Positions 1 to 8,640 are shown, counted from the stretch's first letter. The stretch is 40,683 bases of DNA from Candidatus Treponema merdequi (GCA_018064525.1 JAGHVB010000010.1:1-40683); one strand, 5' to 3'. The notes: generated from the sequence alone by a model not told the origin. Numbers and translations are program-made.

Positions 1-6
1 CATTTT

Positions 7-37
7 AAATGAGTATATTAAAAGTATAAACTCATTT
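7..37. other. Weak AT-rich inverted repeat at window start
   Basis: Two 8-nt arms (7-14 aaatgagt and 30-37 actcattt) are exact reverse complements around a 15-nt AT-rich loop. It could be the terminator of a gene lying before the window or an operator for the XRE gene that follows. There is no long T-run, so terminator function is doubtful. Confidence 0.25.
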
Positions 38-68
38 TCACTGTATGTCAAATTTAAAAATCCTTGTT

Positions 69-74
69 TAGAAT
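69..74 (+). promoter_or_regulatory. Candidate -10 element for a leaderless XRE transcript
   Basis: TAGAAT ends exactly 6 nt before the ATG at 81, and no Shine-Dalgarno is present. The same geometry precedes dnaE, recG, the 25288 gene and the 34050 gene. No convincing -35 hexamer lies 16-18 nt upstream. Transcription is expected to begin at or next to the A of the ATG. Confidence 0.35.
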
Positions 75-80
75 GTGTAT

Positions 81-407
81 ATGAAAAACTATCATCAGGC
101 ATTCATTGAAAATTTAAAAACCATAAGAAAATCAAGACAAATTTCTCAGGCATTACTTGCAGAAAAATGTAATGTTTCAAATGGAACTATAGGCAACATT
201 GAATGTGGTATTACAAAACCGTCTTTTGATTTGATTTTTCAGATGGCTGAGGCATTGGAAATTCCAGTTTCAGAACTTTTCAAGACAAACGAAAATTCCA
301 CTAAGCAAAACATGACTATTGAGCAAAAAAATAAAATAAAAAAAACAATATCATCTAAGATTGAAAAAACTTTAAAAGAGATTCTTACATCTGTAGATTC
401 GATTTAA
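81..407 (+). CDS. XRE-family helix-turn-helix transcriptional regulator
   Basis: This 108-residue protein has a Cro/C1-type HTH over about residues 8-60, with the recognisable XRE pattern LAEKCNVSNGTIGNIE and then PSFDLIFQMAEALEIPVSELF. Such proteins bind DNA as dimers and usually repress nearby or phage-like genes; the target is unknown. The tail after residue 70 is lysine-rich and probably helical. I chose the ATG at 81 over the in-frame GTG at 75 because a TAGAAT hexamer ends 6 nt before the ATG and the GTG would fall in the gap. Its only neighbour, the CAT-like gene, converges on it with a 17-nt gap, so the two are not an operon. The family call is firm; the role is not known. Confidence 0.85.
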   Translation: MKNYHQAFIENLKTIRKSRQISQALLAEKCNVSNGTIGNIECGITKPSFDLIFQMAEALEIPVSELFKTNENSTKQNMTIEQKNKIKKTISSKIEKTLKEILTSVDSI

Positions 408-424
408 AAACTGATAAATTCCAC

Positions 425-1066
425 TTAAATAACTTTAAGTTTTTCAATTTCTTCATCAAGCATGTCAAAAAACTGATTGATCTGATAAATATCTATCAAT
501 GCATGATGAACCTGAACAGATACCGGCATCATGAGACGGCCTTTAAAATCTTCTTCGTATTTTCCCCATGAAATTCGAGGATTTGAATCTTTTGAATTCA
601 TGAATGGAAGGGTCAAATGTTCATAATGACGGCCAGGAACACCAAAGAGGTAAAAAAAGTTTAAGATATCTGTATTTTCAATTGAGGTCGGATTCTGGCG
701 GGATTTTTCACGTTCTTCTTCTGCGTATGAAAGATAGGAATCCCAGTCCATATTATGTTTGAGATAGCAGTAACAGTAAGTATTATCTTCAAGAATTTCA
801 ATATTTGATGACAGGCAGTTGTCGTATTCAATAATTCCTTCATTATAAATTCTGTGACGAAATTCCGGAATACGGTTAACTACTATTGAGACAAGATGAA
901 TCATAACTGTGTAAAAAGAACAGTTTTTTCTTTTACAAAAATCCGCAACTGTGCCGACATCTATTTTAACTGTTACAGTGAGAAACGGATTTTCCATTCT
1001 CGAAAACAGCTTAAAATACGGAAGTCTTTTGTATGTTGCGAGGTCAATAATCTTGCACTGTAACAT
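425..1066 (-). CDS. Chloramphenicol acetyltransferase (CAT)-fold protein
   Basis: The 213-residue product has the length and layout of classical (type A) CAT enzymes, trimeric acyltransferases that move acetyl from acetyl-CoA to a hydroxyl. Visible family marks are the N-terminal YFKLF segment, the VNRIPEFRHRI segment near residue 65, FYLFGVPGRHYEH, PRISWGKY and the C-terminal VSVQVHHALIDIYQINQF. The catalytic HHxxxD core is intact, but the glycine that normally follows the aspartate (HHxxxDG) is isoleucine. The gene may therefore acetylate another substrate, and resistance should not be assumed. It has its own promoter (1098-1126). The start is the ATG at 1066; only a weak purine run precedes it. 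It converges on the XRE gene. Confidence 0.8.
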   Translation of the reverse strand: MLQCKIIDLATYKRLPYFKLFSRMENPFLTVTVKIDVGTVADFCKRKNCSFYTVMIHLVSIVVNRIPEFRHRIYNEGIIEYDNCLSSNIEILEDNTYCYCYLKHNMDWDSYLSYAEEEREKSRQNPTSIENTDILNFFYLFGVPGRHYEHLTLPFMNSKDSNPRISWGKYEEDFKGRLMMPVSVQVHHALIDIYQINQFFDMLDEEIEKLKVI

Positions 1067-1097
1067 AAATTCTCTCTATACTTATTGTAATAACAGA

Positions 1098-1126
1098 ATT
1101 ATAAAAATTCAACATTTTTATTTCAA
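1098..1126 (-). promoter_or_regulatory. Sigma-70 promoter of the CAT-like gene
   Basis: Read on the minus strand, TTGAAA (1126-1121) is followed after exactly 17 nt by a perfect TATAAT (1103-1098). The predicted start is near 1091, giving a leader of about 25 nt before the ATG at 1066. Confidence 0.65.
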
Positions 1127-1220
1127 CCCATTTCTATTAAAAAAAACGCAATTCAGTACAATTCTATAATAAATTTTCACTTCACCTTATATAAAAATTG
1201 AATATCACAAAAACTGACTC

Positions 1221-1249
1221 TCGACTATAAACTTATTCTTTAGTAAAAT
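1221..1249 (+). promoter_or_regulatory. Promoter of dnaE, predicted leaderless
   Basis: TCGACT (1221-1226), a 17-nt spacer and TAAAAT (1244-1249) are followed by 6 nt and then the dnaE ATG at 1256. There is no Shine-Dalgarno. The octamer CTCGACTA over the -35 (1220-1227) recurs at the lysS promoter (19121-19128), also followed by an ATTCTTT block. Confidence 0.45.
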
Positions 1250-1255
1250 ATAAAT

Positions 1256-4200
1256 ATGGCAGATATACACGTATTTGACCCGGCGCCTGAGGGGACACCG
1301 GTTTCTAATTTTGTCCACCTCCACGTTCATTCTGACTATTCGCTTCTCGACAGCTGTGCAAAACTCGACAACCTGATTGCAAAAGCAAAAAGTCTCAACA
1401 TGCCGGCCCTGGCACTTACCGATCACGGAAACATGTTCGGTGTATTAAACTTTGAACATATCTGCCACGCAAATGGAATCAATCCGATTGTCGGCGAAGA
1501 ATTCTATGTTGCTTACGGAAGTCACCTCGAAAAGAATGATGTTCCATATTCCCATAAAGGTGAAGACGGTGACCGTCATGCACATTACTTTCACCTGATT
1601 CTTCTCTGCGAAAATGAAACTGGTTACAAAAACATAAGCTGGCTTTCTTCAATCGGTTTTACAGAAGGTCTTTATTACGGAAAACCGCGAATTGACTTTG
1701 AGCTTCTTGAAAAATATCACGAAGGCCTTATCTGCTGTTCTGCATGTATTGCAGGGGAACTTCCGCAGCTTTTACTCGCAGGCCGTGATGATGAAGCAAA
1801 AGAACTTGCATTGAAATATAAAAATCTTTTCGGACCTGATCACTATTACATCGAAATTCAGGATCACGGACTCGAAGATCAGAAAATCGTAAACAAAAAA
1901 CTCATTGCACTTGCACACGAACTCGACATTCCGCTTGTCGCAACAAACGATGTTCACTATGTAGAAAAAGAAGATGCCGTTGCACAGGACATTCTGCGAT
2001 GCATCGGATTTAAAAAATTATACAACGAACCTCATCAGACAATGGGCGGAAACGGAAACGACAACTGGTATTTTAAAACAGAAGAAGAAATGCGTGCTCT
2101 CTTCCCAGACTGCCCTGAAGCAATCGACAACACAATCAAGATTGCAAACATGTGCGACCTGACAATTCACCAGTATTCAACTCCAGACTTAAAAGACTGT
2201 CTTCCACGATTTAAACTGCCTGAAGAATTCTGTACTCACGGAGACGACTATAAATCAGATCAGGACGATTACGTACGCTATCTTGTAGAAGAAGGTCTTA
2301 AAAAAAGATATAAGGAAATTACTCCTGAAATTCGAAAGCGTGCTGAATATGAACTTGGAATCATCTTTCACATGGGTTTCTCAGGTTACTTTTTAATTGT
2401 ATGGGAATTCATCAACTGGTCAAAGTCAACATGGGACAATGTAAATAACAGACCAAAGCCTTACATTCCGATTGGTCCGGGACGTGGTTCCGGAGCCGGT
2501 TCCCTTGTTGCGTATGCGATGACAATTACAGATATCGATCCGTTTAAGTACGGACTTATCTTTGAACGATTCTTAAACCCGGAACGTGTATCAATGCCTG
2601 ATTTTGACGTTGATATGGACTTCGACTACCGTCAGGATATCATCCAGCACACGAGAGATCTGTATGGTGATCCACAGGTTGGGCACATCGTTACTTTTGG
2701 TACTTTAAAAGCAAAACAGGTTCTTGCAGATGTCGGACGAGTTTTGAACATTCCGCTTGCAGAAGTCAACATGCTCAAAAAATGCATTCCGGATAACCCG
2801 AAAGCAAAACTCAAAAACGCATTCGAACCGCCTACAGAAAAATTTCCTGACGGCGGACAGCTTATTCCGTACAAGGACGATCCGAGATACACACAGCTTT
2901 TTTCTCTTGCAAAAAAACTTGAAAACGTAAACCGCAACACAGGGCTTCATGCATCAGGAATGGTAATCGGTTTGACTCAGCTTCCAAACTGGGCTCCAGT
3001 CTTTGTTGCAGAAGGAAAAGTCGCAGTACAGTACACAATGGATATCATCGAACCATGCGGACTCGTAAAGTTTGACTATCTCGGATTAAAAACACTTTCT
3101 TTAATCCGTTACGCAGAAGACATCGTAAACAAACATAAAAAGCCTGATGAACCTCAGTTCTTGACTTCTCAAGTTTCAGAAGAAGACGAAAAGACTTTTG
3201 ATCTTTTTGACAGAGGTGACTCTGTTGCAGTTTTCCAGTTTGAAAGTCCGGGAATGCAGAAAATTCTTCGCCAGGCAAAACCACGCCGTCTTGAAGAGCT
3301 CGTTGCGTTGAACGCACTTTACCGCCCGGGTCCAATGGATTACATTCCGAACTACATCGACGGAAAATGGAAACCGGAAACAATTAAATATCCGGATCCT
3401 TGTCTTGAAGATATTCTCAAAGAAACATACGGCGTTATGGTTTATCAGGAACAGGTAATGCAGGTTTCACAGAAAATTGCAGGATTCTCTCTCGGTGGAG
3501 CAGATATGCTTCGCCGTGCAATGGGAAAAAAGAAACCTGAAGTTTTGATGGGAAAGAAAAAGGAATTTATCGAAGGTGCTGTTAAGCAGGGCTTTACAGA
3601 ACAGCATGCAGACGACATTTTTGAAATAATGGTTCCTTTTGCAGGATACGGATTCAACAAGTCACACGCAGCTGCTTATTCAGTTCTGGCATACAGAACA
3701 GGATGGCTTAAAGCAAATAAACCTGCAGAATTTATGGCAGCCAATTTGACAAACGAAATCACTTCAACTGACGGACTTCCTGGTTACATTGCAGAAGCAC
3801 GAAGAATGGGAATCGCAGTTGATGCGCCGGATGTCAATCGTTCTGATATTATTTTTGATGTTGTTGACGGAAGAATTGTTTTTGGACTTAAAGGCATTAA
3901 AGGAATGGGTGAAGGAGCTGCTCTTGCAATCGTTTCTGAACGCGAAGAAAATGGTCCTTACAAATCATTTATTGATTTTGTAGAAAGAGCCGGTGTAAAA
4001 ATTGTTGACGGTAAAAGAGTTGTAAATAATAAAGCTATTGAAGTTTTAATCAAAACAGGAGGCTTTGATAAACTCGGACAGAACAGACCTACACTCCTTC
4101 AAAATCTTGAACGGGCTGTCGACTATGCAGAAGCAAAACATCACGGTTCGGACAACGGACAGATCTCACTTTTTGAAGAAGCCGGCGAAAAAGAATTTGT

Positions 4201-4930
4201 TGATTTTACATTTGAAGAAGTTGAAGATCTTCCGACAATGGAAAAACTGAATCTCGAAAAGGAATGTATTGGAATTTATGTTTCAGGACATCCGCTTGAT
4301 GATTACAGAACAATTATAGAACAGTGTTCAACACTCACAACTCTAAATCTTGAACGGGAAGCAAAATTTGCAAAAGCACAGAAAGCAGCTCTTGAATCAA
4401 GCGGACAAAATTCATGGGCGAACAGAAATTCCGGTAAAGTCTATACAGCAATCGGTCTGCTTCAGGATCTCAGAGTAATCAGAACAAAAAAAGGTGACGA
4501 AATGGCTTTTGCAAAACTTCAGGATTTTAACGGAACTCTGGATCTTACTTTCTTCCCAAAAACCTGGGGAGTATTAAGAACACAGATAGCCGTTGACAAT
4601 GTCTATGCATTTAAAGGAAAACTTGATGCGTCACGAGATGAACCTTCACTTTTAATAGATTCAATTGAAGACTTGAAATCACTTAAAGTCCATTCGATAA
4701 AAGAAATTCACATACAGATGGAAAGCAATTTTACATCAGAACTTGAAATTTCAAAATTAAAAGACTTTTTATTTGGTACTTCGGGCAATTGTTCAGTATA
4801 TTTTCATATAGAGACTCAAAACGGAATGTTTACTGTAAAGGCAAATACACAGATGACAGCTCCTTGTGATGAAGAATTCATCAAATCGCTTTCTGATATT
4901 CCTTTGGTAAAGGAAGTCTGGACTGCGTAA
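1256..4930 (+). CDS. dnaE: DNA polymerase III subunit alpha
   Basis: This is the replicative polymerase, 1224 residues and of normal DnaE1 length. The order is a PHP domain (about 19-290; HLHVHSDYS, TDHGN), a C-family palm with the catalytic aspartate motif PDFDVDMDF near residues 447-455, the fingers (RAMGKKK, GYGFNKSHAAAY), then a tandem HhH and OB-fold C-terminal part (IGLLQDLRVIRTKKGDEMAF). The residues that bind metals in active PHP domains all appear present: HLH, LD, TDHG, the E of VGEEFYV, HLILL, a Cys in ICCSACIAGE, and NDVH. This contrasts with the degenerate PHP of E. coli. The ATG at 1256 has no Shine-Dalgarno but sits 6 nt after a -10-like TAAAAT, so it is probably leaderless. 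A YggT-family gene and recG follow on the same strand. Confidence 0.98.
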   Translation: MADIHVFDPAPEGTPVSNFVHLHVHSDYSLLDSCAKLDNLIAKAKSLNMPALALTDHGNMFGVLNFEHICHANGINPIVGEEFYVAYGSHLEKNDVPYSHKGEDGDRHAHYFHLILLCENETGYKNISWLSSIGFTEGLYYGKPRIDFELLEKYHEGLICCSACIAGELPQLLLAGRDDEAKELALKYKNLFGPDHYYIEIQDHGLEDQKIVNKKLIALAHELDIPLVATNDVHYVEKEDAVAQDILRCIGFKKLYNEPHQTMGGNGNDNWYFKTEEEMRALFPDCPEAIDNTIKIANMCDLTIHQYSTPDLKDCLPRFKLPEEFCTHGDDYKSDQDDYVRYLVEEGLKKRYKEITPEIRKRAEYELGIIFHMGFSGYFLIVWEFINWSKSTWDNVNNRPKPYIPIGPGRGSGAGSLVAYAMTITDIDPFKYGLIFERFLNPERVSMPDFDVDMDFDYRQDIIQHTRDLYGDPQVGHIVTFGTLKAKQVLADVGRVLNIPLAEVNMLKKCIPDNPKAKLKNAFEPPTEKFPDGGQLIPYKDDPRYTQLFSLAKKLENVNRNTGLHASGMVIGLTQLPNWAPVFVAEGKVAVQYTMDIIEPCGLVKFDYLGLKTLSLIRYAEDIVNKHKKPDEPQFLTSQVSEEDEKTFDLFDRGDSVAVFQFESPGMQKILRQAKPRRLEELVALNALYRPGPMDYIPNYIDGKWKPETIKYPDPCLEDILKETYGVMVYQEQVMQVSQKIAGFSLGGADMLRRAMGKKKPEVLMGKKKEFIEGAVKQGFTEQHADDIFEIMVPFAGYGFNKSHAAAYSVLAYRTGWLKANKPAEFMAANLTNEITSTDGLPGYIAEARRMGIAVDAPDVNRSDIIFDVVDGRIVFGLKGIKGMGEGAALAIVSEREENGPYKSFIDFVERAGVKIVDGKRVVNNKAIEVLIKTGGFDKLGQNRPTLLQNLERAVDYAEAKHHGSDNGQISLFEEAGEKEFVDFTFEEVEDLPTMEKLNLEKECIGIYVSGHPLDDYRTIIEQCSTLTTLNLEREAKFAKAQKAALESSGQNSWANRNSGKVYTAIGLLQDLRVIRTKKGDEMAFAKLQDFNGTLDLTFFPKTWGVLRTQIAVDNVYAFKGKLDASRDEPSLLIDSIEDLKSLKVHSIKEIHIQMESNFTSELEISKLKDFLFGTSGNCSVYFHIETQNGMFTVKANTQMTAPCDEEFIKSLSDIPLVKEVWTA

Positions 4931-4968
4931 TTTTAAAATTAATTTTTATTAAAGGTTTGGTTAATATA

Positions 4969-5568
4969 ATGCAGATTATTTTAATGCTTATTCGAATTAT
5001 GGGATTACTCTTCTGGTTATATTCTTTTTTATGTTCAATCAGAATCGTACTCACATGGATTCCTGGACTGGAAAATGGTTTTACAAGATTTTTATCCAAT
5101 CTGTGTGATCCGTATTTAAACTTTTTTTCAAAACGCGGAATTCTCAGAATCGGTGTTCTTGATTTTTCTCCAGTTTTAGCAATCGCTCTTCTGTCACTTG
5201 GAGCTATGCTGTGCAATTCACTTGGATATAATGAAAGCCTTTCATTTGCAGTATTTTTAGGTGCAGTCATTTCGACAGCATGGAGCATCGTCACTTCCAT
5301 TTTGTTTTTTTTAACTCTCGTTTTTGCAATCCGTCTTATCGTACTTATTTTTCAAAATAATTCATATCATGGCTCATCTTTCTTTAAAATGATTGATACA
5401 ATTTTCAGTCAGATTATTTTTGGAATTGCAAATACATTTTCAAGAGGAAAATTAATTCCATTTAAAACTGCTTTAATTATCGATATTATTACTCTCATAG
5501 TTTTGACAGTATTTGGAAATATTTTTATTAACCAGCTCATTAAACTGGTACATTTAATTCCATTCTGA
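4969..5568 (+). CDS. YggT-family integral membrane protein
   Basis: The product is about 199 residues and almost entirely hydrophobic, with about four membrane segments in two halves, as in the duplicated YggT family. The first half shows the family pattern SIRIVLTWIPG, then CDPYLNFFSKRGILRIGVLDFSPVLAIALL. The second half is more degenerate (AIRLIVLIFQNN onward). YggT proteins lie in the inner membrane; proposed roles involve osmotic or cell-division functions and are not settled. I prefer the ATG at 4969, with AAAGG 13 nt upstream, over the in-frame TTG at 4957, which lies one base from the same AAAGG. It sits 38 nt after dnaE and 18 nt before recG. Confidence 0.8.
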   Translation: MQIILMLIRIMGLLFWLYSFLCSIRIVLTWIPGLENGFTRFLSNLCDPYLNFFSKRGILRIGVLDFSPVLAIALLSLGAMLCNSLGYNESLSFAVFLGAVISTAWSIVTSILFFLTLVFAIRLIVLIFQNNSYHGSSFFKMIDTIFSQIIFGIANTFSRGKLIPFKTALIIDIITLIVLTVFGNIFINQLIKLVHLIPF

Positions 5569-5574
5569 TTTAAA

Positions 5575-5580
5575 TAGAAT
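5575..5580 (+). promoter_or_regulatory. Candidate -10 element of a leaderless recG transcript
   Basis: TAGAAT lies just after the yggT-like stop and exactly 6 nt before the recG ATG at 5587. No Shine-Dalgarno is present. The possible -35 (TTTAAT, 16 nt upstream) is weak. recG could thus have its own promoter inside the dnaE gene string. Confidence 0.35.
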
Positions 5581-5586
5581 TTTTAA

Positions 5587-7725
5587 ATGAAACTTTCAGA
5601 AATCAAAACGCCTGTCTCTACTTTACACGGAGCAGGAAATGCAACAGTCAAAGCATTATCCAATCTCAATATTTTTACAATAGGTGATCTTCTGTCCTTT
5701 TATCCAAAAGACTATGAGGACAGAACAAAAAGGATTTCTCTCTCAGAATTTAAATCAGCAAAAAAAGTTCATACTGCAGCAAAAGTAATTTCACACGAAT
5801 ACTTTGGTTACGGTAAAATGAAAACATTGAAAATTGTAATTGAAGACACAACTGCAAAAGCAAGTCTTATAGCTTTTAACCGAAGTTTTCTCGAAAAATC
5901 ACTTCCAGTCGGTTCAATCATAAGTGTAACAGGAAGTTTTGAAATAAAATACAACGAACTGCAAAGCTCTTCATTTGAAGCAAATTTACTTTCACAGGAT
6001 GGAAAACTTGAAGACTTTGAAAATTGTGTACTTCCTGATTCAGGAATAATTCCAATATACCATCTGACTCAGGGCATTACACAAAAAGCAATTAAAAAAT
6101 TAATTTTCCAATCGCTTTCACAGTATTCAATCGGAATTGATGATGAAATTCCACAAAACATAATTTCAAAACGCAATCTCTTACAAAAAAAAGATGCAAT
6201 AAAAAAAATTCATCTTCCACAAAATCTTCAGGAAGCACGCGAAGCAGAAAAAACATTAATCTACGAAGAACTGTACAACTTTCAGATAACAATGCTCACA
6301 AGAGCACAAAACCGCAAAGGAATTCTTCCTGAAAAAGAAATTCAATCAGATCAAAAACCGCTGGACTTTTCTCCTTCACAGACATTACTTCTTAATTCAA
6401 TTTCATTTGCATTAACAAAAGACCAGATAAGTGTCATAAACAGAATGAATTCAGAAATTGACAGAGGCTACAAAGAGAGAACAGAAATTTTAAGGCAGCT
6501 TGAAAATTCAAATTCTGCAGACAATTTAAACCAGCAGAATAACTCACGCGTAATACGACATCCTTTTACAATGCAGCGTCTTTTACAAGGCGATGTCGGA
6601 TGCGGAAAAACGCTTACTGCACTTTTTGCAGCCCTCAGAGTCATTGACTGGGGCGGACAGGTTGCCTTTATGGCACCAACAGAAATATTATCAAGACAGC
6701 ATGCAGAAAATATTTCAAGACTTTTAAAAAAGACAGAAATACAGACTGCTTTTTTAACATCGAATGTAAAATCAGCAGGAAGAAAAACTTTATTAAAAGA
6801 ATTAAAATCTGGAAATATTAATATTCTGATTGGAACACATTCTCTTTTTTCATCAGATGTAATTTACAAAGATCTTCAGCTTGCAATCATTGATGAACAG
6901 CACCGATTCGGAGTTTTACAGAGACAGTCGATTGTTGAAAAAGGAAAACAGCTTTTCGGAAATATTTATGCAAGCCCGCATCTTCTGATGATGAGCGCAA
7001 CCCCAATTCCGCAGACTCTTGCTTTAACAGCTTTTGGAGATCTTGATATTTCAACAATCAAAACACTTCCATCCGGAAGAAAGCCTGTTATGACTTATCT
7101 TGTTTCAGAAGAACATAAGACAAATGCATTTAACGCAGTCCGTCAGGAACTGGACAAAGGTCATCAGGCTTACTTTGTTTATCCTGCAATAGAAGAAGGT
7201 GACAACAATGCAGAGAGTGCTTTTGCTGAACTTTCAAAACAATATTTTTCAAATTATAAATGTGCAGTAATTCATTCACGGGTACCGGAAGAACAGCAGT
7301 CACGTATTCTTGATGATTTCAATTACGGAAAAATTCAACTTCTGTTTGCAACAACTGTTGTCGAAGTCGGAGTCGACTGTCCGAATGCAACATGTATGGT
7401 AATTGCAGAAGCAGACCGATTTGGATTAAGCCAGCTTCATCAGCTTCGTGGTCGTGTCGGAAGAGGAAATGACCAGGGATATTGCTTTTTAATCTTTAGA
7501 AAAAACATTACAGAAAACGGAATTGCGCGTATGAAAATTTTACGCGAAACAACAGACGGATTTATAATTTCTGAACAGGATTTAAAACTACGAGGTCCCG
7601 GCGAAATTACCGGAACCATTCAAAGCGGAGCTCTTCAGCTTGGAATTGCAGATCTCGAACGCGATTTTGAAATTTTACAAAACGCCAGAGATGATGCACT
7701 CGAAACCCTTAAGCAACATAATTAG
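5587..7725 (+). CDS. recG: ATP-dependent DNA helicase RecG
   Basis: RecG regresses and restarts stalled replication forks and acts on branched DNA. The 712-residue protein has the N-terminal helical and OB wedge region (about 1-260), then superfamily 2 helicase motifs: I GDVGCGKT (335-342), II DEQH in IIDEQHRFGVLQR, III MSATPIP, V TTVVEVGVDCPNA and VI QLHQLRGRVGRG. It ends with the RecG C-terminal segment LKLRGPGEITGTIQSG. The length is slightly above the usual 690 residues; the extra residues appear as an Asn-rich insert just before motif I (near residues 308-325). There is no Shine-Dalgarno; see the -10 at 5575. Its last 17 nt overlap the 3' end of the convergent sigma-factor gene. Confidence 0.97.
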   Translation: MKLSEIKTPVSTLHGAGNATVKALSNLNIFTIGDLLSFYPKDYEDRTKRISLSEFKSAKKVHTAAKVISHEYFGYGKMKTLKIVIEDTTAKASLIAFNRSFLEKSLPVGSIISVTGSFEIKYNELQSSSFEANLLSQDGKLEDFENCVLPDSGIIPIYHLTQGITQKAIKKLIFQSLSQYSIGIDDEIPQNIISKRNLLQKKDAIKKIHLPQNLQEAREAEKTLIYEELYNFQITMLTRAQNRKGILPEKEIQSDQKPLDFSPSQTLLLNSISFALTKDQISVINRMNSEIDRGYKERTEILRQLENSNSADNLNQQNNSRVIRHPFTMQRLLQGDVGCGKTLTALFAALRVIDWGGQVAFMAPTEILSRQHAENISRLLKKTEIQTAFLTSNVKSAGRKTLLKELKSGNINILIGTHSLFSSDVIYKDLQLAIIDEQHRFGVLQRQSIVEKGKQLFGNIYASPHLLMMSATPIPQTLALTAFGDLDISTIKTLPSGRKPVMTYLVSEEHKTNAFNAVRQELDKGHQAYFVYPAIEEGDNNAESAFAELSKQYFSNYKCAVIHSRVPEEQQSRILDDFNYGKIQLLFATTVVEVGVDCPNATCMVIAEADRFGLSQLHQLRGRVGRGNDQGYCFLIFRKNITENGIARMKILRETTDGFIISEQDLKLRGPGEITGTIQSGALQLGIADLERDFEILQNARDDALETLKQHN

Positions 7726-8548
7726 AAAGATATTTTGCGCGTGACGGTTCATGCAGTCTCATAATTGCACGTTTTTCAATCTGACGGATTCTTTCTTTTG
7801 TCAGTTTGCAATAGTCACCGATTTCTTTCAATGACTTTGGCTCGTAACCATCAAGGCCATAACGCATTGTAATTACAGTCTTCTCATTTGGTTTCAATGT
7901 ATTAAGTGCATTTGAAATATCACTTTTCATTGAACTGTTCAAAAGTTCTTCATCAGGATTTCCAAATCTGCTCTCTTCGATAAAGTCACCGACAGTTGTA
8001 GTTCCATTTTCGCAGGAAGAAACAGGCGCATCAAGAGAAATAAATTCACTGGAAATTGCAAGCATTTCACGGATGTGCTGAGGTTCAAGTTTAAGCATTT
8101 TTCCAACTTCACAAATTTCCTGTTCTTCAGTTTTATTACGGTTTACTGTTTTAAGAGCAGCTCTGATCTGGTTAACTTCTGCAACTTTATTAAGAGGAAG
8201 TCTTACAGGAGAAACTTTTTCGCTCAGAGCTTTTGAAATTCCCTGTCTGATCCACCACACTGCATAAGAAATAAAATGATATCCTTTTGAAACATCAAAT
8301 TTATCAACAGCCGTCATCAAACCGACATTACCTTCACTGATAAGATCTGTCAGATCAAGTCCACGATTCTGATATTTTTTTGCTACATTTACAACAAAAC
8401 GCAGATTGCTTTTTACAAGCTTATCTTTTGCGGCTTTATTTCCACTCTGAGCTTCTTTTGCAAGTTCAATTTCTTCTTCATGTGAAAGCAGAGGAATTCT
8501 GTTGATTTCCTTAAGGTAAATTGCTAAAACATCTTCATCGTGAGTCAT
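7709..8548 (-). CDS. RNA polymerase sigma-70 factor lacking region 1.1 (RpoS/RpoD-like)
   Basis: A 279-residue alternative or group 2 sigma factor. Region 1.2 begins at once (VLAIYLKEINRIPLLSHEEEIELA). Region 2 is strongly conserved (KLVKSNLRFVVNVAKKYQNR, DLISEGNVGLMTAVDKFD, YAVWWIRQGISKAL). Regions 3 and 4 follow (VITMRYGLDG, then the 4.2 helix LTKERIRQIEKRAIMRL). The large N-terminal part of a housekeeping RpoD is absent. I chose the ATG at 8548 because GGAGAA lies 5 nt upstream. A longer in-frame start at 8629 would overlap the sigma-54-type promoter at 8624-8640. The gene converges on recG with a 17-nt overlap. Regulation by RpoN would give a sigma cascade as in Borrelia RpoN-RpoS; the name rpoS is not proven by sequence alone. 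Confidence 0.93.
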   Translation of the reverse strand: MTHDEDVLAIYLKEINRIPLLSHEEEIELAKEAQSGNKAAKDKLVKSNLRFVVNVAKKYQNRGLDLTDLISEGNVGLMTAVDKFDVSKGYHFISYAVWWIRQGISKALSEKVSPVRLPLNKVAEVNQIRAALKTVNRNKTEEQEICEVGKMLKLEPQHIREMLAISSEFISLDAPVSSCENGTTTVGDFIEESRFGNPDEELLNSSMKSDISNALNTLKPNEKTVITMRYGLDGYEPKSLKEIGDYCKLTKERIRQIEKRAIMRLHEPSRAKYLSNYVA

Positions 8549-8623
8549 TTCGGTTCTCCAATAAAAAGAATTTGTAAGTGGAATCGGGTAAAACCTTTTT
8601 CTTTTTTTCTTACATAAGTAATA

Positions 8624-8640
8624 ATGCAAGTTTTATGCCA
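8624..8640 (-). promoter_or_regulatory. Sigma-54 (-24/-12) promoter upstream of the sigma factor gene
   Basis: On the minus strand the sequence reads TTGGCAT, AAAAC, TTGCAT. It fits the sigma-54 consensus YTGGCAY-N5-TTGCW, with the invariant GG and GC correctly spaced. The predicted start is near 8614, giving a leader of about 65 nt to the ATG at 8548, which has a good Shine-Dalgarno. The match is read directly; use by RpoN is inferred. Confidence 0.65.

Noticed and set aside
425-1066. Acquired antibiotic-resistance cassette
   Set aside because: No mobile element, integron site or composition shift surrounds the CAT-like gene, and the active-site motif is altered.
4881-5300. 139-codon frame antisense to the YggT-family gene
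   Set aside because: It crosses the dnaE end and the YggT gene, lacks a start signal and has a composition unlike a real protein.
8549-8629. 27-residue N-terminal extension of the sigma factor
   Set aside because: It would overlap the sigma-54 promoter, has no ribosome-binding site and no similarity to region 1; the ATG at 8548 has GGAGAA.
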